This document shows positions 52,154-62,401 of a DNA stretch of 64,000 nucleotides, piece by piece. A model generated the notes under the pieces. That model saw only the letters and a program-made list of their open reading frames with translations. It searched no databases and had not been told where the DNA came from. The stretch is from Bradyrhizobium sp. AZCC 1719 (GTDB lineage Bacteria > Pseudomonadota > Alphaproteobacteria > Rhizobiales > Xanthobacteraceae). Position numbers and translations under genes: made by a program. Within the stretch, counting starts at the first letter, position 1; the number at the start of each line of letters is the position of its first letter. The stretch lies in NCBI RefSeq assembly GCF_036924525.1, contig NZ_JAZHRU010000001.1, forward strand, positions 6,601,001 to 6,665,000. The letters are read 5' to 3'.

Positions 52154-55100
52154 ATGGCGACGCTTCCCGAGAACAGGTCGGTCGCGATCGATGAGCTGGA
52201 ATCAGCCATCACCGAGATGGAGTCGCGCCTCGAATCCGCCCGCGCCGAACGCAACGAGGCGAAGGCACGCCAGGTCGAGCTCGAGATCGAGAATGCGAAT
52301 CTGCGTCGAGAACTGAACCTCGCGCGTGAGCAGCAGAAGGCTTCCGCCGGCATTCTCAGTGTCATCAGCAGTTCGGTGGCCGATACCAAACCGGTATTCG
52401 AAAGCATCCTCTCCAGCATCAAGCATCTTTTTGACAGCGAGGAGAGCCTGATTTTTCTCGCCAGCGAAGAAGGCCTGTTGCAAATTGCCGCCGCGCGCGG
52501 GGCAAACGCCGAGGCGGCGCGCGAGCGGTTTCCAATTCCGATTGAAGGAACGGCAAGCGAGCTTGCGATTCGCGAGCGACGCCTGGTGCGTTCTGCCGAC
52601 GTCCAGAACGATCCGGACGTGCCGATCGACCTGCGCGAGACCGCTCGCAGGATCGGGCAAAACTATTCGATGGCCATTGCACCCATGCTCTGGAAAGACC
52701 AGGCAATCGGCACGATTTTCGTGGGCCGCACCTCGATGGTGCCGTTTACGGACCGGGAGTGCGAACTGCTGAACAGTTTCGCCGACCAGGCGGTCATTGC
52801 AATCCAGAACGCACGGCTGGTCAACGACACCCGCGAGGCGCTGGAACGGCAGACCGCGACCGCCGACATCCTCAAGGTGATCGCCTCCTCGCCTTCGGAC
52901 GTGCAGCCGGTGTTCGAAGCCATCGCAGAAAGCGCCAAGCATTTGCTGGGCGGGTTCTCAACCACGGTACTGCATTTCATCGGCGATGAGCTTCATCTGG
53001 TCGCCTACACACCGACCAGTCCTGAAGCCGATGAAGCGCTGAAGGCCTCCTTCCCGCGCAAGCTCGCGGAATTCCCGACCTTTGCACTGGTCCGCAACGG
53101 CGAGACCATCCAGTTTGCCGATACCGAAGCCGAAGAGGTGCCGGACGCAAACCGTGAATTGGCCCGGCTGCGCGGCTTCCGCAGCGTGCTGTTCACGCCG
53201 CTGATGAACCGCGGCACGCCGGTCGGCATGCTCAGCGTGACGCGCAAAGAGCCCGGCGCCTTCGCGCCTCACCACGTACAACTGCTGCAGACCTTCGCCG
53301 ACCAGGCGGTGATCGCAATCGAGAATGCGCGGCTGTTCAACGAAACCAAGGAAGCGTTGGAACGGCAGACCGCCACGGCCGATATCCTCAAGGTCATTGC
53401 GTCCTCGCCGTCCGACGTACAGCCGGTGTTCGACGCCATTGCACACAGCGCCAATCGCCTGATCGGCGGCTTCTCGGCCGCCGTGTTCCGCTACATCGAC
53501 CACAAGATCCATCTGGCGGCCTTCACGCCAACTGATCCGGCCGGCGATGCCGTGCTGCAGTCCTCATTCCCGGTGCCGCTGGAGGAGTTTCCGCCCCACC
53601 GGCTGACGTGCGACGGCGCGCCGGCTGAACTGCCCGACACCGATCTCGAACCGGCGGCGCGCGACATCGCGCGCGCCCGCGGCTACCGCAGCATGCTTTT
53701 CGCACCGCTGATGAATGACGGCGCGGCGACCGGCATCATCACCGTCACCCGCGTCGCGCCCGGCCCGTTCGGCGAACAACATACCCGCTTGCTGCAGATG
53801 TTCGCCGACCAGGCCGTGATCGCGATAAAGAATGTCCGCCTGTTCGATGAGGTGCAGGCCAAGACCCGTGAGCTTGAGGAAGCTCTCACCTATCAGACCG
53901 CGAGCAGCAACATCCTCGGCGTCATCGCCTCTTCACCTACGGAGGTTGCACCCGCGCTGCAAGCGATCGTAGAGAGCGCCTGCAAGCTTTGTGATGCCTA
54001 TGACGCCAATGTGCTGTTGAAGATCGGCAACGATCTGCATTTCAGCGCGCATCACGGGCCAATACCGACAGGTACGCACGCGCGTCCGCTCAATCGGGAA
54101 TGGGTCACGGGACGCTCGGTTGTCGACAAAGTGCCGGTGCAGGTCCCGGATTTCGAGGCTCCGGACGCGGCCGAATTCCCCGAGGGGCAGCGGCAGTCGC
54201 GCGAACAGGGTCACCGCTGTACACTGAGCGTACCGTTGTTGCGGGAGGGAGAAGCAATTGGCGCGATCGCCCTTCGCCGGATGGAGCCCGTTGCCTTCAG
54301 CGACAAGCAGATCAGCCTGTTGCAGACCTTTGCCGATCAAGCCGTGATTGCCATCGGCAATGTGCGACTTTTCGAAGAGGTGCAGGCCAGGACGCGCGAT
54401 CTGCAGGAAGCCCTCACCTACCAGACCGGCAGCGCCAACATTCTGCAGGTGATCGCCTCCTCGCCGACCGACCTCGATCCGGTACTGCAGTCTATCGTCG
54501 AAAGCGCCTGTGATCTGTGTGCGGCAAGCGATGCGGTCGTGCAGCTCCGGGACGGCGACGATCTGCGCTTCAGGGCGCATCATGGCCCCATCGATATCAA
54601 TGTCGAGAAATGGCCGATCGGACGCGACTGGGCAGCCGGTCGGGCTTTCCTGGACCAGACCACAGTCCACGTGACCGACGTTTTCTCGGAACAAGCGAAC
54701 GACTTCGCCGGCAGCCGGGAGCTGTCGCATCACACCGGCGGCGACGGCGTCCGCACCGTCCTGAGCGTCCCCCTGCTGCGCGAGGGCGAGAGCCTGGGAG
54801 CCCTCACGCTTCGCCGCCAAGAGGTGGAGCCATTCAGCGACAAGCAAATCGCCCTGCTCCGGACCTTTGCCGATGAGGCGGTGATCGCCATCGGCAATGT
54901 GCAGCTGTTCGAGGAGGTGCAGGCGCGGACGCGCGAGCTGTCAAAATCCCTCGAGGACCTCCGCACCGCGCAGGACCGCCTCGTGCAGACCGAAAAGCTC
55001 GCCTCGCTCGGGCAGCTCACCGCGGGCATCGCCCACGAGATCAAGAACCCGCTGAACTTCGTCAACAATTTCGCAGCCCTATCAGCGGAGTTGACCGACG

Positions 55101-55789
55101 AGCTGAACGACGTCCTCAAGCCCACTGAGCTCGCCGAAGAGGTCCGTGCGGAAGTCGATGAGTTGACGGGGCTGTTGAAAGACAACCTGGAAAAGGTCGT
55201 ACAGCACGGCAAGCGCGCCGATTCCATCGTCAAGAACATGCTCTCGCATTCGCGCGAAGGCGGCGGCGAGCATCGGCCGTCCGACATCAATGCGCTGGTC
55301 GATGAGAGCCTCAACCTCGCCTATCACGGCGCCCGCGCCGAGCAGCCGGGCTTCAACGTCACACTCGAGCGCGATTTCGATCCGGCCGCCGGTCAGGTCG
55401 ACCTGTTCCCGCAGGAGATCACCCGCGTCCTCCTCAATCTCGTCTCGAACGGGTTCTATGCCGTGACCAAGCGCCGAAAGGAAAGCGGCGAACCCGGCTT
55501 CGAGCCGACACTGCGGGCCGGCACCAAGGACCTCGGCGATGCCGTCGAAATCCGCATCCGCGACAACGGCACCGGCATTCCGCCCGAGGTAAGGGAGAAG
55601 ATGTTCAATCCGTTCTTCACCACCAAGCCGGCCGGCGAAGGTACTGGTCTGGGCCTATCGATGAGCCACGATATTATCGTGAAGCAACATGGCGGCACCA
55701 TTGACGTCGATACTGAACAAGGCCATTTCACCGAATTCCGCATCGTGCTGCCGCGAACAAGCAATTTTGCGGAAAAGTCCAGAGGATAG
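52154..55789 (+). CDS. Soluble histidine kinase with five GAF domains
   Basis: A 1,211-residue cytoplasmic sensor. A Glu/Arg-rich coiled coil (about 10-65) is followed by five GAF domains at roughly 77-219, 249-391, 421-562, 596-736 and 772-914. They are joined by nearly identical linkers (LERQTATADILKVIASSPSDVQPVF). The kinase part has H961 in GIAHEIKNPLNFVNN and HATPase motifs RVLLNLVSNGFYAV, RDNGTGIPPEVRE and GTGLGLSMSHDI. GAF domains bind small ligands, haem or cyclic nucleotides; which applies is unknown. A GTG at 52109 could add 15 residues. The receiver gene follows after 2 bases. Confidence 0.92.
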   Translation: MATLPENRSVAIDELESAITEMESRLESARAERNEAKARQVELEIENANLRRELNLAREQQKASAGILSVISSSVADTKPVFESILSSIKHLFDSEESLIFLASEEGLLQIAAARGANAEAARERFPIPIEGTASELAIRERRLVRSADVQNDPDVPIDLRETARRIGQNYSMAIAPMLWKDQAIGTIFVGRTSMVPFTDRECELLNSFADQAVIAIQNARLVNDTREALERQTATADILKVIASSPSDVQPVFEAIAESAKHLLGGFSTTVLHFIGDELHLVAYTPTSPEADEALKASFPRKLAEFPTFALVRNGETIQFADTEAEEVPDANRELARLRGFRSVLFTPLMNRGTPVGMLSVTRKEPGAFAPHHVQLLQTFADQAVIAIENARLFNETKEALERQTATADILKVIASSPSDVQPVFDAIAHSANRLIGGFSAAVFRYIDHKIHLAAFTPTDPAGDAVLQSSFPVPLEEFPPHRLTCDGAPAELPDTDLEPAARDIARARGYRSMLFAPLMNDGAATGIITVTRVAPGPFGEQHTRLLQMFADQAVIAIKNVRLFDEVQAKTRELEEALTYQTASSNILGVIASSPTEVAPALQAIVESACKLCDAYDANVLLKIGNDLHFSAHHGPIPTGTHARPLNREWVTGRSVVDKVPVQVPDFEAPDAAEFPEGQRQSREQGHRCTLSVPLLREGEAIGAIALRRMEPVAFSDKQISLLQTFADQAVIAIGNVRLFEEVQARTRDLQEALTYQTGSANILQVIASSPTDLDPVLQSIVESACDLCAASDAVVQLRDGDDLRFRAHHGPIDINVEKWPIGRDWAAGRAFLDQTTVHVTDVFSEQANDFAGSRELSHHTGGDGVRTVLSVPLLREGESLGALTLRRQEVEPFSDKQIALLRTFADEAVIAIGNVQLFEEVQARTRELSKSLEDLRTAQDRLVQTEKLASLGQLTAGIAHEIKNPLNFVNNFAALSAELTDELNDVLKPTELAEEVRAEVDELTGLLKDNLEKVVQHGKRADSIVKNMLSHSREGGGEHRPSDINALVDESLNLAYHGARAEQPGFNVTLERDFDPAAGQVDLFPQEITRVLLNLVSNGFYAVTKRRKESGEPGFEPTLRAGTKDLGDAVEIRIRDNGTGIPPEVREKMFNPFFTTKPAGEGTGLGLSMSHDIIVKQHGGTIDVDTEQGHFTEFRIVLPRTSNFAEKSRG

Positions 55790-55791
55790 CC

Positions 55792-56181
55792 GTGAGTGTT
55801 CTGGTTCTAGTTGTGGATGACGAGCCCGACGTGGAAGCGTTGTTCCGCCAGCAATTCCGCCGCGACCTGCGTGCACAGCGATTCGTCATGGACTTCGCCA
55901 GGTCAGCGCCTGACGCTTTGGCGCGGGTCGGCTCGACCATCGAGCATTCGCTGATCCTGATCCTGTCCGACATCAACATGCCCGGCATGACCGGGCTGGA
56001 AATGCTGCCCAAGGTCAAGGAGATGCGGCCAGAGGTACCGGTCATCATGATCACGGCCTATGGCGATGCCGACACCAAACGCAAGGCGCTCGAGAATGGC
56101 GCAACTGACCTTCTGACCAAACCGATCGACTTCGTGACGCTGCGTCAGGAGATCGATGCCAGGCTCGAGCAAGCCGCATGA
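55792..56181 (+). CDS. Single-domain response regulator
   Basis: A 129-residue stand-alone receiver domain. It has VVDDEPDVE, the phospho-acceptor Asp in [13 protein letters not shown], the Thr of MITAYGD and the Lys of LLTKPIDF. No output domain is present, so it would pass or buffer phosphate or bind a partner. It begins at GTG 55792 just after the kinase stop and overlaps the next gene by ATGA. It is very similar to the receiver half of the cyclase that follows, which suggests duplication. Confidence 0.93.
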   Translation: MSVLVLVVDDEPDVEALFRQQFRRDLRAQRFVMDFARSAPDALARVGSTIEHSLILILSDINMPGMTGLEMLPKVKEMRPEVPVIMITAYGDADTKRKALENGATDLLTKPIDFVTLRQEIDARLEQAA

Positions 56182-57425
56182 CCGCAACCATCCTCGTGGT
56201 CGATGATGAGCCGGATCTGGAGGCGCTGATCCTTCAGAAATTCCGACGGCAGGTTCGCGACGGATTGGTCAGCTTCATGTTTGCGCGTGATGGGCTCGAG
56301 GCGTTGCAGTCGCTCGAAGCGCATCCGCACGTCGACCTGGTGGTCTCCGACATCAACATGCCACGAATGGACGGCTTGTCGCTGCTTGCCAAGCTGCAAG
56401 AATTTGAGGACAAGAAATCGACCATTGTCGTGTCGGCTTACGGCGACATGAACAACATCCGCACCGCGATGAATCGCGGCGCATTCGATTTCGTGACCAA
56501 GCCGATCGATTTCGCCGATCTCGAAGCGACGATCGACAAGACCCTTCGGCACATAGAAGTGCTGCGCGAGGCGCGTCGCCGTCAGGTGGAAGCCGAGCGC
56601 GCCCATGCTTCGCTCTCCCGCTATTTCTCGCCCGCGCTCGCCAAGCGGCTGGCGGCCAGCGTAGGCGACGGCACGGAGGTAACCTGGCGCGACGTTGCGG
56701 TCATCTTCACCGACATAACCGGCTTCACCTCGCTCGTGGAGACTGCCGCGCCCGAACTCCTTGGAGAATTGCTTAACGAATATGTGGCCGGAATGACCGA
56801 TGTCGTCTTCGCGCATGAGGGGACCGTGGCAAAGGTGATCGGCGATGCGATCGAGGTACTGTTCAATGCGCCCAGCGACCAGCCCGACTATGCGACGCGT
56901 GCAGTCGCCTGTGCGCGGGAGCTCGACGCATGGGGGGAAGCGTTTCGCGAACGGTGGAAGGCGAGAGGCGTGAATTTCGGCGCCACCCGCATCGGCGTTC
57001 ACGCCGGTCCTGCACTGGTCGGCAATTTCGGGGGCAGCCGCTTCTTTGACTACACTGCTTACGGCGACACCATCAACACGGCAGCCAGGCTTGAAGCGGC
57101 GAACAAGTTTCTCGGCACACGGATCTGCGTCAGCGCGACAATTGTAAACGCAGTGGAGAATTTCATGGGCCGACCGGTCGGCGATCTCGTGCTGCGTGGG
57201 CGCAGCGAACCATTGCGCGCCTACGAGCCCCTATCGGCTGCGAGTTTCGGTGCTCCGGCGGCATCGCAGTATGGCGAAGCTTTCGCCAGGCTCGAGGCCG
57301 GTGATGGCAATGCAATGCCGGCCTTTGCCGCGCTCGTCGGCTCGCACGCCGAGGATCCTCTGGCCAACTTTCACCTAAAGCGGCTCCTCAACGGCGCGAA
57401 GGGTGTCCGTATCCAGCTTGAATAG
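56178..57425 (+). CDS. Receiver-class III adenylate/guanylate cyclase fusion
   Basis: A 415-residue protein. The receiver (about 1-120) has VVDDEPDLE, Asp in [13 protein letters not shown] and [10 protein letters not shown] coiled linker ([19 protein letters not shown]) leads to a class III cyclase (about 175-330). Metal-binding Asp residues are in [11 protein letters not shown] and [11 protein letters not shown], and the catalytic Asn/Arg are in [16 protein letters not shown] Lys two residues before IGD fits adenine selectivity. A C-terminal stretch of about 80 residues follows. Phosphorylation by the five-GAF kinase probably switches cAMP production (inference from the operon). Confidence 0.92.
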   Translation: MTATILVVDDEPDLEALILQKFRRQVRDGLVSFMFARDGLEALQSLEAHPHVDLVVSDINMPRMDGLSLLAKLQEFEDKKSTIVVSAYGDMNNIRTAMNRGAFDFVTKPIDFADLEATIDKTLRHIEVLREARRRQVEAERAHASLSRYFSPALAKRLAASVGDGTEVTWRDVAVIFTDITGFTSLVETAAPELLGELLNEYVAGMTDVVFAHEGTVAKVIGDAIEVLFNAPSDQPDYATRAVACARELDAWGEAFRERWKARGVNFGATRIGVHAGPALVGNFGGSRFFDYTAYGDTINTAARLEAANKFLGTRICVSATIVNAVENFMGRPVGDLVLRGRSEPLRAYEPLSAASFGAPAASQYGEAFARLEAGDGNAMPAFAALVGSHAEDPLANFHLKRLLNGAKGVRIQLE

Positions 57426-57435
57426 CCAAGCAGCC

Positions 57436-59010
57436 CTACTCCGCCATCTCCGCCGGTGTCGACGGGCCGGCCAGGGGCCGCTCCTCCATCGCAACAATGC
57501 AAAGCGCGGCGCAGGCCAAGAGCGCGGTGGCGGCGCCGAACACGTAGCGGAATGCGGTGATCATGTCGGCTATTGGTATCGCATTCGCCGGTCCCCGGTG
57601 TTCGCCGAGCGAGATCCCGGCGCCCAGCGCCATCAAGAGGATCGCGCTGAAGGCAGCGACCGTGAACGACGACATCAGCGCCCGGAAGAAGTTCATCGCC
57701 CCGGTGACGGTGCCGATCTGCGGGCGCGCCACCGCGTTCTGCAGCGAGACCACGCTGACCGGGAACGTCGTGCCAAGCCCGAGCGCGAACAGCGACAGGA
57801 CGATCAGCAAGCCCCACAGCGGCAGCGTCGTCACGGTCAGCACCATACCGAAGATCGCCGCCGCCGAAGTGCCCACGATGGCCACGCGCTTGTAATGCTT
57901 GGCCCGCGCCATGGTCCGTCCGGCGATCGCGGCACCACAGGTGGAGATCGCGGCGAGCGGAATCAGCGCGAGCCCCGCTTCGCTCGCGGTCAGATGATAG
58001 ACGACCTCGTAGTACAGCGGCAGATGCACGGTCAGCCCGGTGATGGCGCCGAGCGCGCAAGCGCCCGCCACCATGGCGTATGGCACCACCGTCCCACCGA
58101 GGAGCGGCAGCGGCAGGAACGGCTCTTCGGCATTGCGCGCGTGCCAGACAAAGGCGAGCGCCAGCGCCACCGAGGCGCCGATCATCGCCATGATCGCGGG
58201 CGACAGCCAGGCATAACGGTTGCCGCCCCAGGTGAGCACCAGCATGACCACGACGGCTGACGCCATCAGCAGCACGCCGCCGAGCCAGTCGACCTTGCGG
58301 CGCCGGTGGAACACCGGGATCTTGCCCATCTTCGGCAGCAGCAGAAACATCGCGCCGACCGCAAGCGGCACGTTGATCCAGAAGATCATCGACCAGTGCA
58401 GATGCTCGGCGAAGACGCCGCCGAGCACAGGGCCCATCAGCCCAGCCGCCATCCAGACGCCGCTGAAATAGGCCTGATACTTGCCGCGCTCGCGTGGGCT
58501 CACGACGTCGGAGATCACGGTCTGCACGACCGGCATGATGCCGCCGCCGCCAAGCCCCTGCAGGCCGCGCGCAACGATCAATACCGGCATGTTCGGCGCC
58601 ACCGCGCAAAGAATCGAGCCGACCGTGAACAGGGCAAGCGAAACCGTGATCATGACGCGGCGGCCGTAGATGTCGCTCAGCGTGCCGAATACGGGTGCAA
58701 CCGCGGTCGAGGCCAGGAGATAGGCGGTGATGACCCAGGACAGATTGCTGACGTCGTTGAACTGGCGGCCGATGGTCGGCAGCGCCGTCGCCACGATGGT
58801 CTGGTCGAGCGCCGCCAGGAACATCGTCAGCAGCAGGCTCATCAGGATGGTGCGGACCTCGTCCGGCGTCAGCGGCGCGGGCGGCGCAATCGGCGGCGCA
58901 TCGCTGACCTCAATGACCTCTGTCGTGATGCGCGAGAGCTCGCCGCCGATATCGTCGGGCAATGTCGTCTGGTCGGCAGGTTCACGGCCCTGCCGTTGGT
59001 GCTGGTTCAT
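57436..59010 (-). CDS. MFS drug efflux transporter, DHA2 (14-helix) family
   Basis: A 524-residue proton-driven exporter. The DHA2 pattern is clear: FLAALDQTIVATALPTIGRQF in TM1, LSDIYGRRVMI after TM2-TM3, and GLQGLGGGGIMPV in TM4. Fourteen membrane segments are expected. The first 45 residues are a hydrophilic cytoplasmic extension. Substrates of this family are hydrophobic drugs, dyes or biocides. The ATG at 59010 (MNQHQRQG) has a weak ribosome site and no better start was found. No TetR or MarR regulator is adjacent. It converges on the cyclase gene with a 10-base gap. Confidence 0.93.
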   Translation of the reverse strand: MNQHQRQGREPADQTTLPDDIGGELSRITTEVIEVSDAPPIAPPAPLTPDEVRTILMSLLLTMFLAALDQTIVATALPTIGRQFNDVSNLSWVITAYLLASTAVAPVFGTLSDIYGRRVMITVSLALFTVGSILCAVAPNMPVLIVARGLQGLGGGGIMPVVQTVISDVVSPRERGKYQAYFSGVWMAAGLMGPVLGGVFAEHLHWSMIFWINVPLAVGAMFLLLPKMGKIPVFHRRRKVDWLGGVLLMASAVVVMLVLTWGGNRYAWLSPAIMAMIGASVALALAFVWHARNAEEPFLPLPLLGGTVVPYAMVAGACALGAITGLTVHLPLYYEVVYHLTASEAGLALIPLAAISTCGAAIAGRTMARAKHYKRVAIVGTSAAAIFGMVLTVTTLPLWGLLIVLSLFALGLGTTFPVSVVSLQNAVARPQIGTVTGAMNFFRALMSSFTVAAFSAILLMALGAGISLGEHRGPANAIPIADMITAFRYVFGAATALLACAALCIVAMEERPLAGPSTPAEMAE

Positions 59011-59171
59011 GTCGGACGTAATATTGTTCTGCGCGACCAAAGCCGCCGAGATGGATTCGCCATATAGCGAGCACCTTAGAGGGCAAATTCCTCTCGGGGC
59101 AGCGCCTCGTGCGCATGGGTGCATCCCGCGAGAATATCGTCGCGTTTCCGTGATCGATCAGGTCGGGAGGT

Positions 59172-59687
59172 TCAGGCTTTGGGCCGCTTCTTGAGCCGCG
59201 CCCGCTTCGGCAATAAGGCCGGCCATTGCACGATGTGGTCCTCGAGCTCTTCGTCGGGGATCTCGTCCTCGGTGCCCTGGACCCGCCCGCGCACCGAAAC
59301 GCCGGCTTCATGCACGGTATTGGGATCGCCCGAGATCAGCGGATGCCACCAATAGAGATCGCGTCCCTCGGCGACCAGCTTGTAGCCGCAGCTCGGCGGA
59401 AGCCAGGTCAGGGTGCGGACGTTCTCGGGCGTCAGGCGGACACAATCCGGAACCTTGTCGGAACGGTTCTGGTAGTCCTTGCACGTGCACAGGCCGGAAT
59501 CGAGCAGCTTGCAGGAAACATGGGTAAAGTAGATTTTGCCGGTATCCTCGTCTTCGAGCTTTTCCAGGCAGCAGCGCGCGCAACCGTCGCACAGGCTTTC
59601 CCATTCGGCGTTGGACATCTCCTCCAACGTCTTGGTTTTCCAGAAGAAACCCTCCTGGCCGGAAGGCGATTTGCGCGGCGCGGTCAT
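59172..59687 (-). CDS. YcgN-type cysteine cluster protein (UPF0260)
   Basis: A 171-residue soluble protein with a zinc- or Fe-S-like cysteine cluster: [14 protein letters not shown] near residue 35, then SCKLLD, LCTCKDY and [33 protein letters not shown] is the family signature of YcgN/UPF0260. Function is unknown although the family is widespread. The ATG at 59687 was chosen; a TTG at 59744 would add 19 residues. It stands alone beside the divergent PBP gene. Confidence 0.88.
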   Translation of the reverse strand: MTAPRKSPSGQEGFFWKTKTLEEMSNAEWESLCDGCARCCLEKLEDEDTGKIYFTHVSCKLLDSGLCTCKDYQNRSDKVPDCVRLTPENVRTLTWLPPSCGYKLVAEGRDLYWWHPLISGDPNTVHEAGVSVRGRVQGTEDEIPDEELEDHIVQWPALLPKRARLKKRPKA

Positions 59688-59963
59688 GCAATCAATCGTT
59701 TTCTCAGGCTCGGTCGGCTGCGGCCCTTCTAGGAGGTCCGGCAACGGAAGCGCAAGCGGGGCACACTACGGAGCCAAAAGCCAACGGCAGCGTTAGGCCT
59801 GACCGTCAAAATGGTGAGCGAGAGCATTGGTTTATAGCCCCCGCTCGGATAGAACAATGGCGAGTCTCCGAGGCCGTAAAAGCGCCTTGGGTTTGCCGCA
59901 ACATCCAAGCAAGACGTCTCGACCGGCCCCGCCGGACGCGACCAGAACAGATCAAGGGCCCCG

Positions 59964-62249
59964 GTGCGCCAGATCGTACCTCCAGAGCTGCAGCAGAAGA
60001 TCCGGAACTTCCTTCTGGATCTGGATGCGCGTATCGACTCGACGCTGTTCTCGTCGGGCAAGGGCCTGCGCGAGCTGTACGAGCGCTACTCCACCTTCAT
60101 GGACCGCTTCTATGTCGGCCGCTGGAAGCGCTGGGTATTCATCGAACCATTTTCGGAAGCCGCCACCATCGGCCTGGGTGGCCTGATCGTGATGCTGGCG
60201 CTGGCGATCCCTGCGTTTCGCGAGACCGCCGACGACGACTGGCTGAAGAAATCCGATCTCGCGGTGCAGTTCCTCGACCGCTACGGCAACCCGATCGGCA
60301 ACCGCGGCATCAAGCATAACGACTCGATCCCGCTGGAAGATTTTCCGGACAATCTGATCAAGGCGACGCTCGCGACCGAAGACCGCCGCTTCTACGACCA
60401 TTTCGGCATCGACTTCCCCGGTACCGCGCGCGCGCTTGTGACCAACGCGCAGGCCGGCGGCGTGCGCCAGGGCGGTTCTTCGATCACGCAGCAATTGGCG
60501 AAGAACCTGTTCCTGAGCAACGAGCGCACCATCGAGCGCAAGGTGAAGGAAGCTTTCCTTGCGATTTGGCTCGAGACGCGGCTGACCAAGAACGAAATCC
60601 TGAAGCTATATCTGGACCGCGCCTATATGGGCGGCGGCACGTTCGGCGTCGACGGCGCGGCGCATTTCTACTTCAACAAGTCGGCGCGCGACGTCACTTT
60701 GGCGGAATCGGCGATGCTGGCCGGGCTGTTCAAGGCGCCGACCAAATACGCCCCGCACATCAACCTGCCCGCCGCCCGCGCCCGCGCCAACATCGTGCTC
60801 GACAACCTCGTCGATGCCGGCTTCATGACCGAAGGCCAGGTGTTCGGCGCCCGGCGCAACCCGGCCTTCGCCGTCGACCGCCGCGACGAAAACTCGCCGA
60901 ACTACTATCTCGACTACGCCTTTGAGGAAATGCGCAGGCTGGTCGATACCTTCCCGAAATCCTACACCGAGCGCGTCTTCGTGGTCCGTACCTCGATCGA
61001 CATCAACGTGCAGCGCGCCGCCGAGGAAACGGTCGAAAACCAGCTCCGCCAGTTCGGCCGCGACTACCACGCGACGCAGGCATCCGTCGTGGTTGCCGAC
61101 CTCGATGGCGGCGTCCGCGCCATGGTGGGCGGACGCGACTATGGCGCGAGCCAGTTCAACCGCGCGACCGACGCCTACCGGCAGCCGGGCTCCTCGTTCA
61201 AGCCCTATGTCTATGCCACGGCGCTCATGAACGGTTACACCCCGAACTCGAAAGTGGTCGACGGCCCGGTCTGCATCGGCAACTGGTGCCCGCAGAATTA
61301 TGGCCACTCCTATTCCGGCTCGGTGACGCTGACCCAGGCGATCACCCGCTCGATCAACGTCGTGCCGGTGAAGCTGTCGATTGCGCTCGGCGGCAAGGTG
61401 GCGAACCCGGCCAAGGCTGGGCGTGCCAAGATTACCGAGGTGGCACGCCGGTTCGGCCTCACGGCGCCCCTGCCCGATACGCCCTCGATGCCGATCGGTT
61501 CCGATGAAGTCACCGTGCTCGAACACGCGGTCGCCTACGCGACCTTCCCGAACAAGGGCAAAGCGGTGAAACCTCACGCGGTGCTGGAAGTGCGCACCGG
61601 CGCCGGCGACCTGGTCTGGCGCTTCGACCGCGACGGCAAGAAGCCGGTGCAAGCCATTCCCGCCTCCGTCGCCGCCGACATGTCGGAAATGATGAGCCAT
61701 GTCGTCAGCGAAGGCACCGCCCGCCGCGCCGCGATCGACGGCATCCCGACCGCGGGCAAGACCGGCACCACCAACGCCTACCGCGACGCCTGGTTCGTCG
61801 GTTTCACCGGCAACTTCACCTGCGCGGTCTGGTACGGCAACGACGACTACTCGCCCACCAACCGCATGACCGGCGGCTCGCTTCCCGCGCAGACCTGGCA
61901 CGACATCATGGTCGTCGCGCATCAGGGCGTCGAGGTGAAGGAGATCCCAGGCTACGGCATGGGCACGAAGCAGCCCCAGCCCGCCCAATCCGCCAGCGCC
62001 GCGGCCAATGGCGCGGCACGGGCGCCGGAGACCAAGCCGGGGCCGCCGCCAGTATTGACCAAGCGCGGCGCGGATATTCTGGTGCGCGTCGAGAAACTGC
62101 TCGACGAGGCCGGGAGGGCCGCGGGCAAGACCTCGTCCAACGACCAGAAGCAGCCCTCCAAGCCGATCACGTCAGGCGCGCTGGCGTTCCCGGAGAACTA
62201 TGTGGCAGCCGCTGGCGAGCGGGCCGCGCCGGCGGAGCGGAAGAATTAA
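59964..62249 (+). CDS. Class A penicillin-binding protein (PBP1A family)
   Basis: A 761-residue bifunctional cell-wall enzyme. A cytoplasmic N-terminus (about 1-62) leads to one membrane helix (about 65-84). The glycosyltransferase domain has catalytic E139 in ATEDRRFYDHFGID and GGSSITQQLAKNLF. The transpeptidase has S410-S-F-K413 in QPGSSFKPYVYA, the SxN box in RSINVVP, and KTGTTNAYRDAWFVGF. A Pro/Ala-rich tail (about 665-761) follows. It polymerises and cross-links peptidoglycan. It starts at GTG 59964 with AAGGG upstream; no ATG gives a better fit. Confidence 0.94.
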   Translation: MRQIVPPELQQKIRNFLLDLDARIDSTLFSSGKGLRELYERYSTFMDRFYVGRWKRWVFIEPFSEAATIGLGGLIVMLALAIPAFRETADDDWLKKSDLAVQFLDRYGNPIGNRGIKHNDSIPLEDFPDNLIKATLATEDRRFYDHFGIDFPGTARALVTNAQAGGVRQGGSSITQQLAKNLFLSNERTIERKVKEAFLAIWLETRLTKNEILKLYLDRAYMGGGTFGVDGAAHFYFNKSARDVTLAESAMLAGLFKAPTKYAPHINLPAARARANIVLDNLVDAGFMTEGQVFGARRNPAFAVDRRDENSPNYYLDYAFEEMRRLVDTFPKSYTERVFVVRTSIDINVQRAAEETVENQLRQFGRDYHATQASVVVADLDGGVRAMVGGRDYGASQFNRATDAYRQPGSSFKPYVYATALMNGYTPNSKVVDGPVCIGNWCPQNYGHSYSGSVTLTQAITRSINVVPVKLSIALGGKVANPAKAGRAKITEVARRFGLTAPLPDTPSMPIGSDEVTVLEHAVAYATFPNKGKAVKPHAVLEVRTGAGDLVWRFDRDGKKPVQAIPASVAADMSEMMSHVVSEGTARRAAIDGIPTAGKTGTTNAYRDAWFVGFTGNFTCAVWYGNDDYSPTNRMTGGSLPAQTWHDIMVVAHQGVEVKEIPGYGMGTKQPQPAQSASAAANGAARAPETKPGPPPVLTKRGADILVRVEKLLDEAGRAAGKTSSNDQKQPSKPITSGALAFPENYVAAAGERAAPAERKN

Positions 62250-62401
62250 AAGGCATGATCCGGCAGAATCTTAACCGGCGTTCCTCGGAACAGATGCGAA
62301 GCGTCCGCCCCGACATGTTCGAAACAAGAGCAGCGCTTCAGGTTTCGGATGAAGCCGGTTCAAGCGGAATCTGACGCCGTGAGAGTTCGGAGCACTGGCC
62401 T

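Noticed and set aside
57371..58609. 412-codon minus-strand frame over the MFS gene
   Set aside because: A frame-shifted shadow of the transporter; no hydrophobic segments or motifs.
60606..61988. 460-codon minus-strand frame over the PBP1A gene
   Set aside because: Antisense shadow; the plus strand carries the catalytic motifs of both PBP domains in order.
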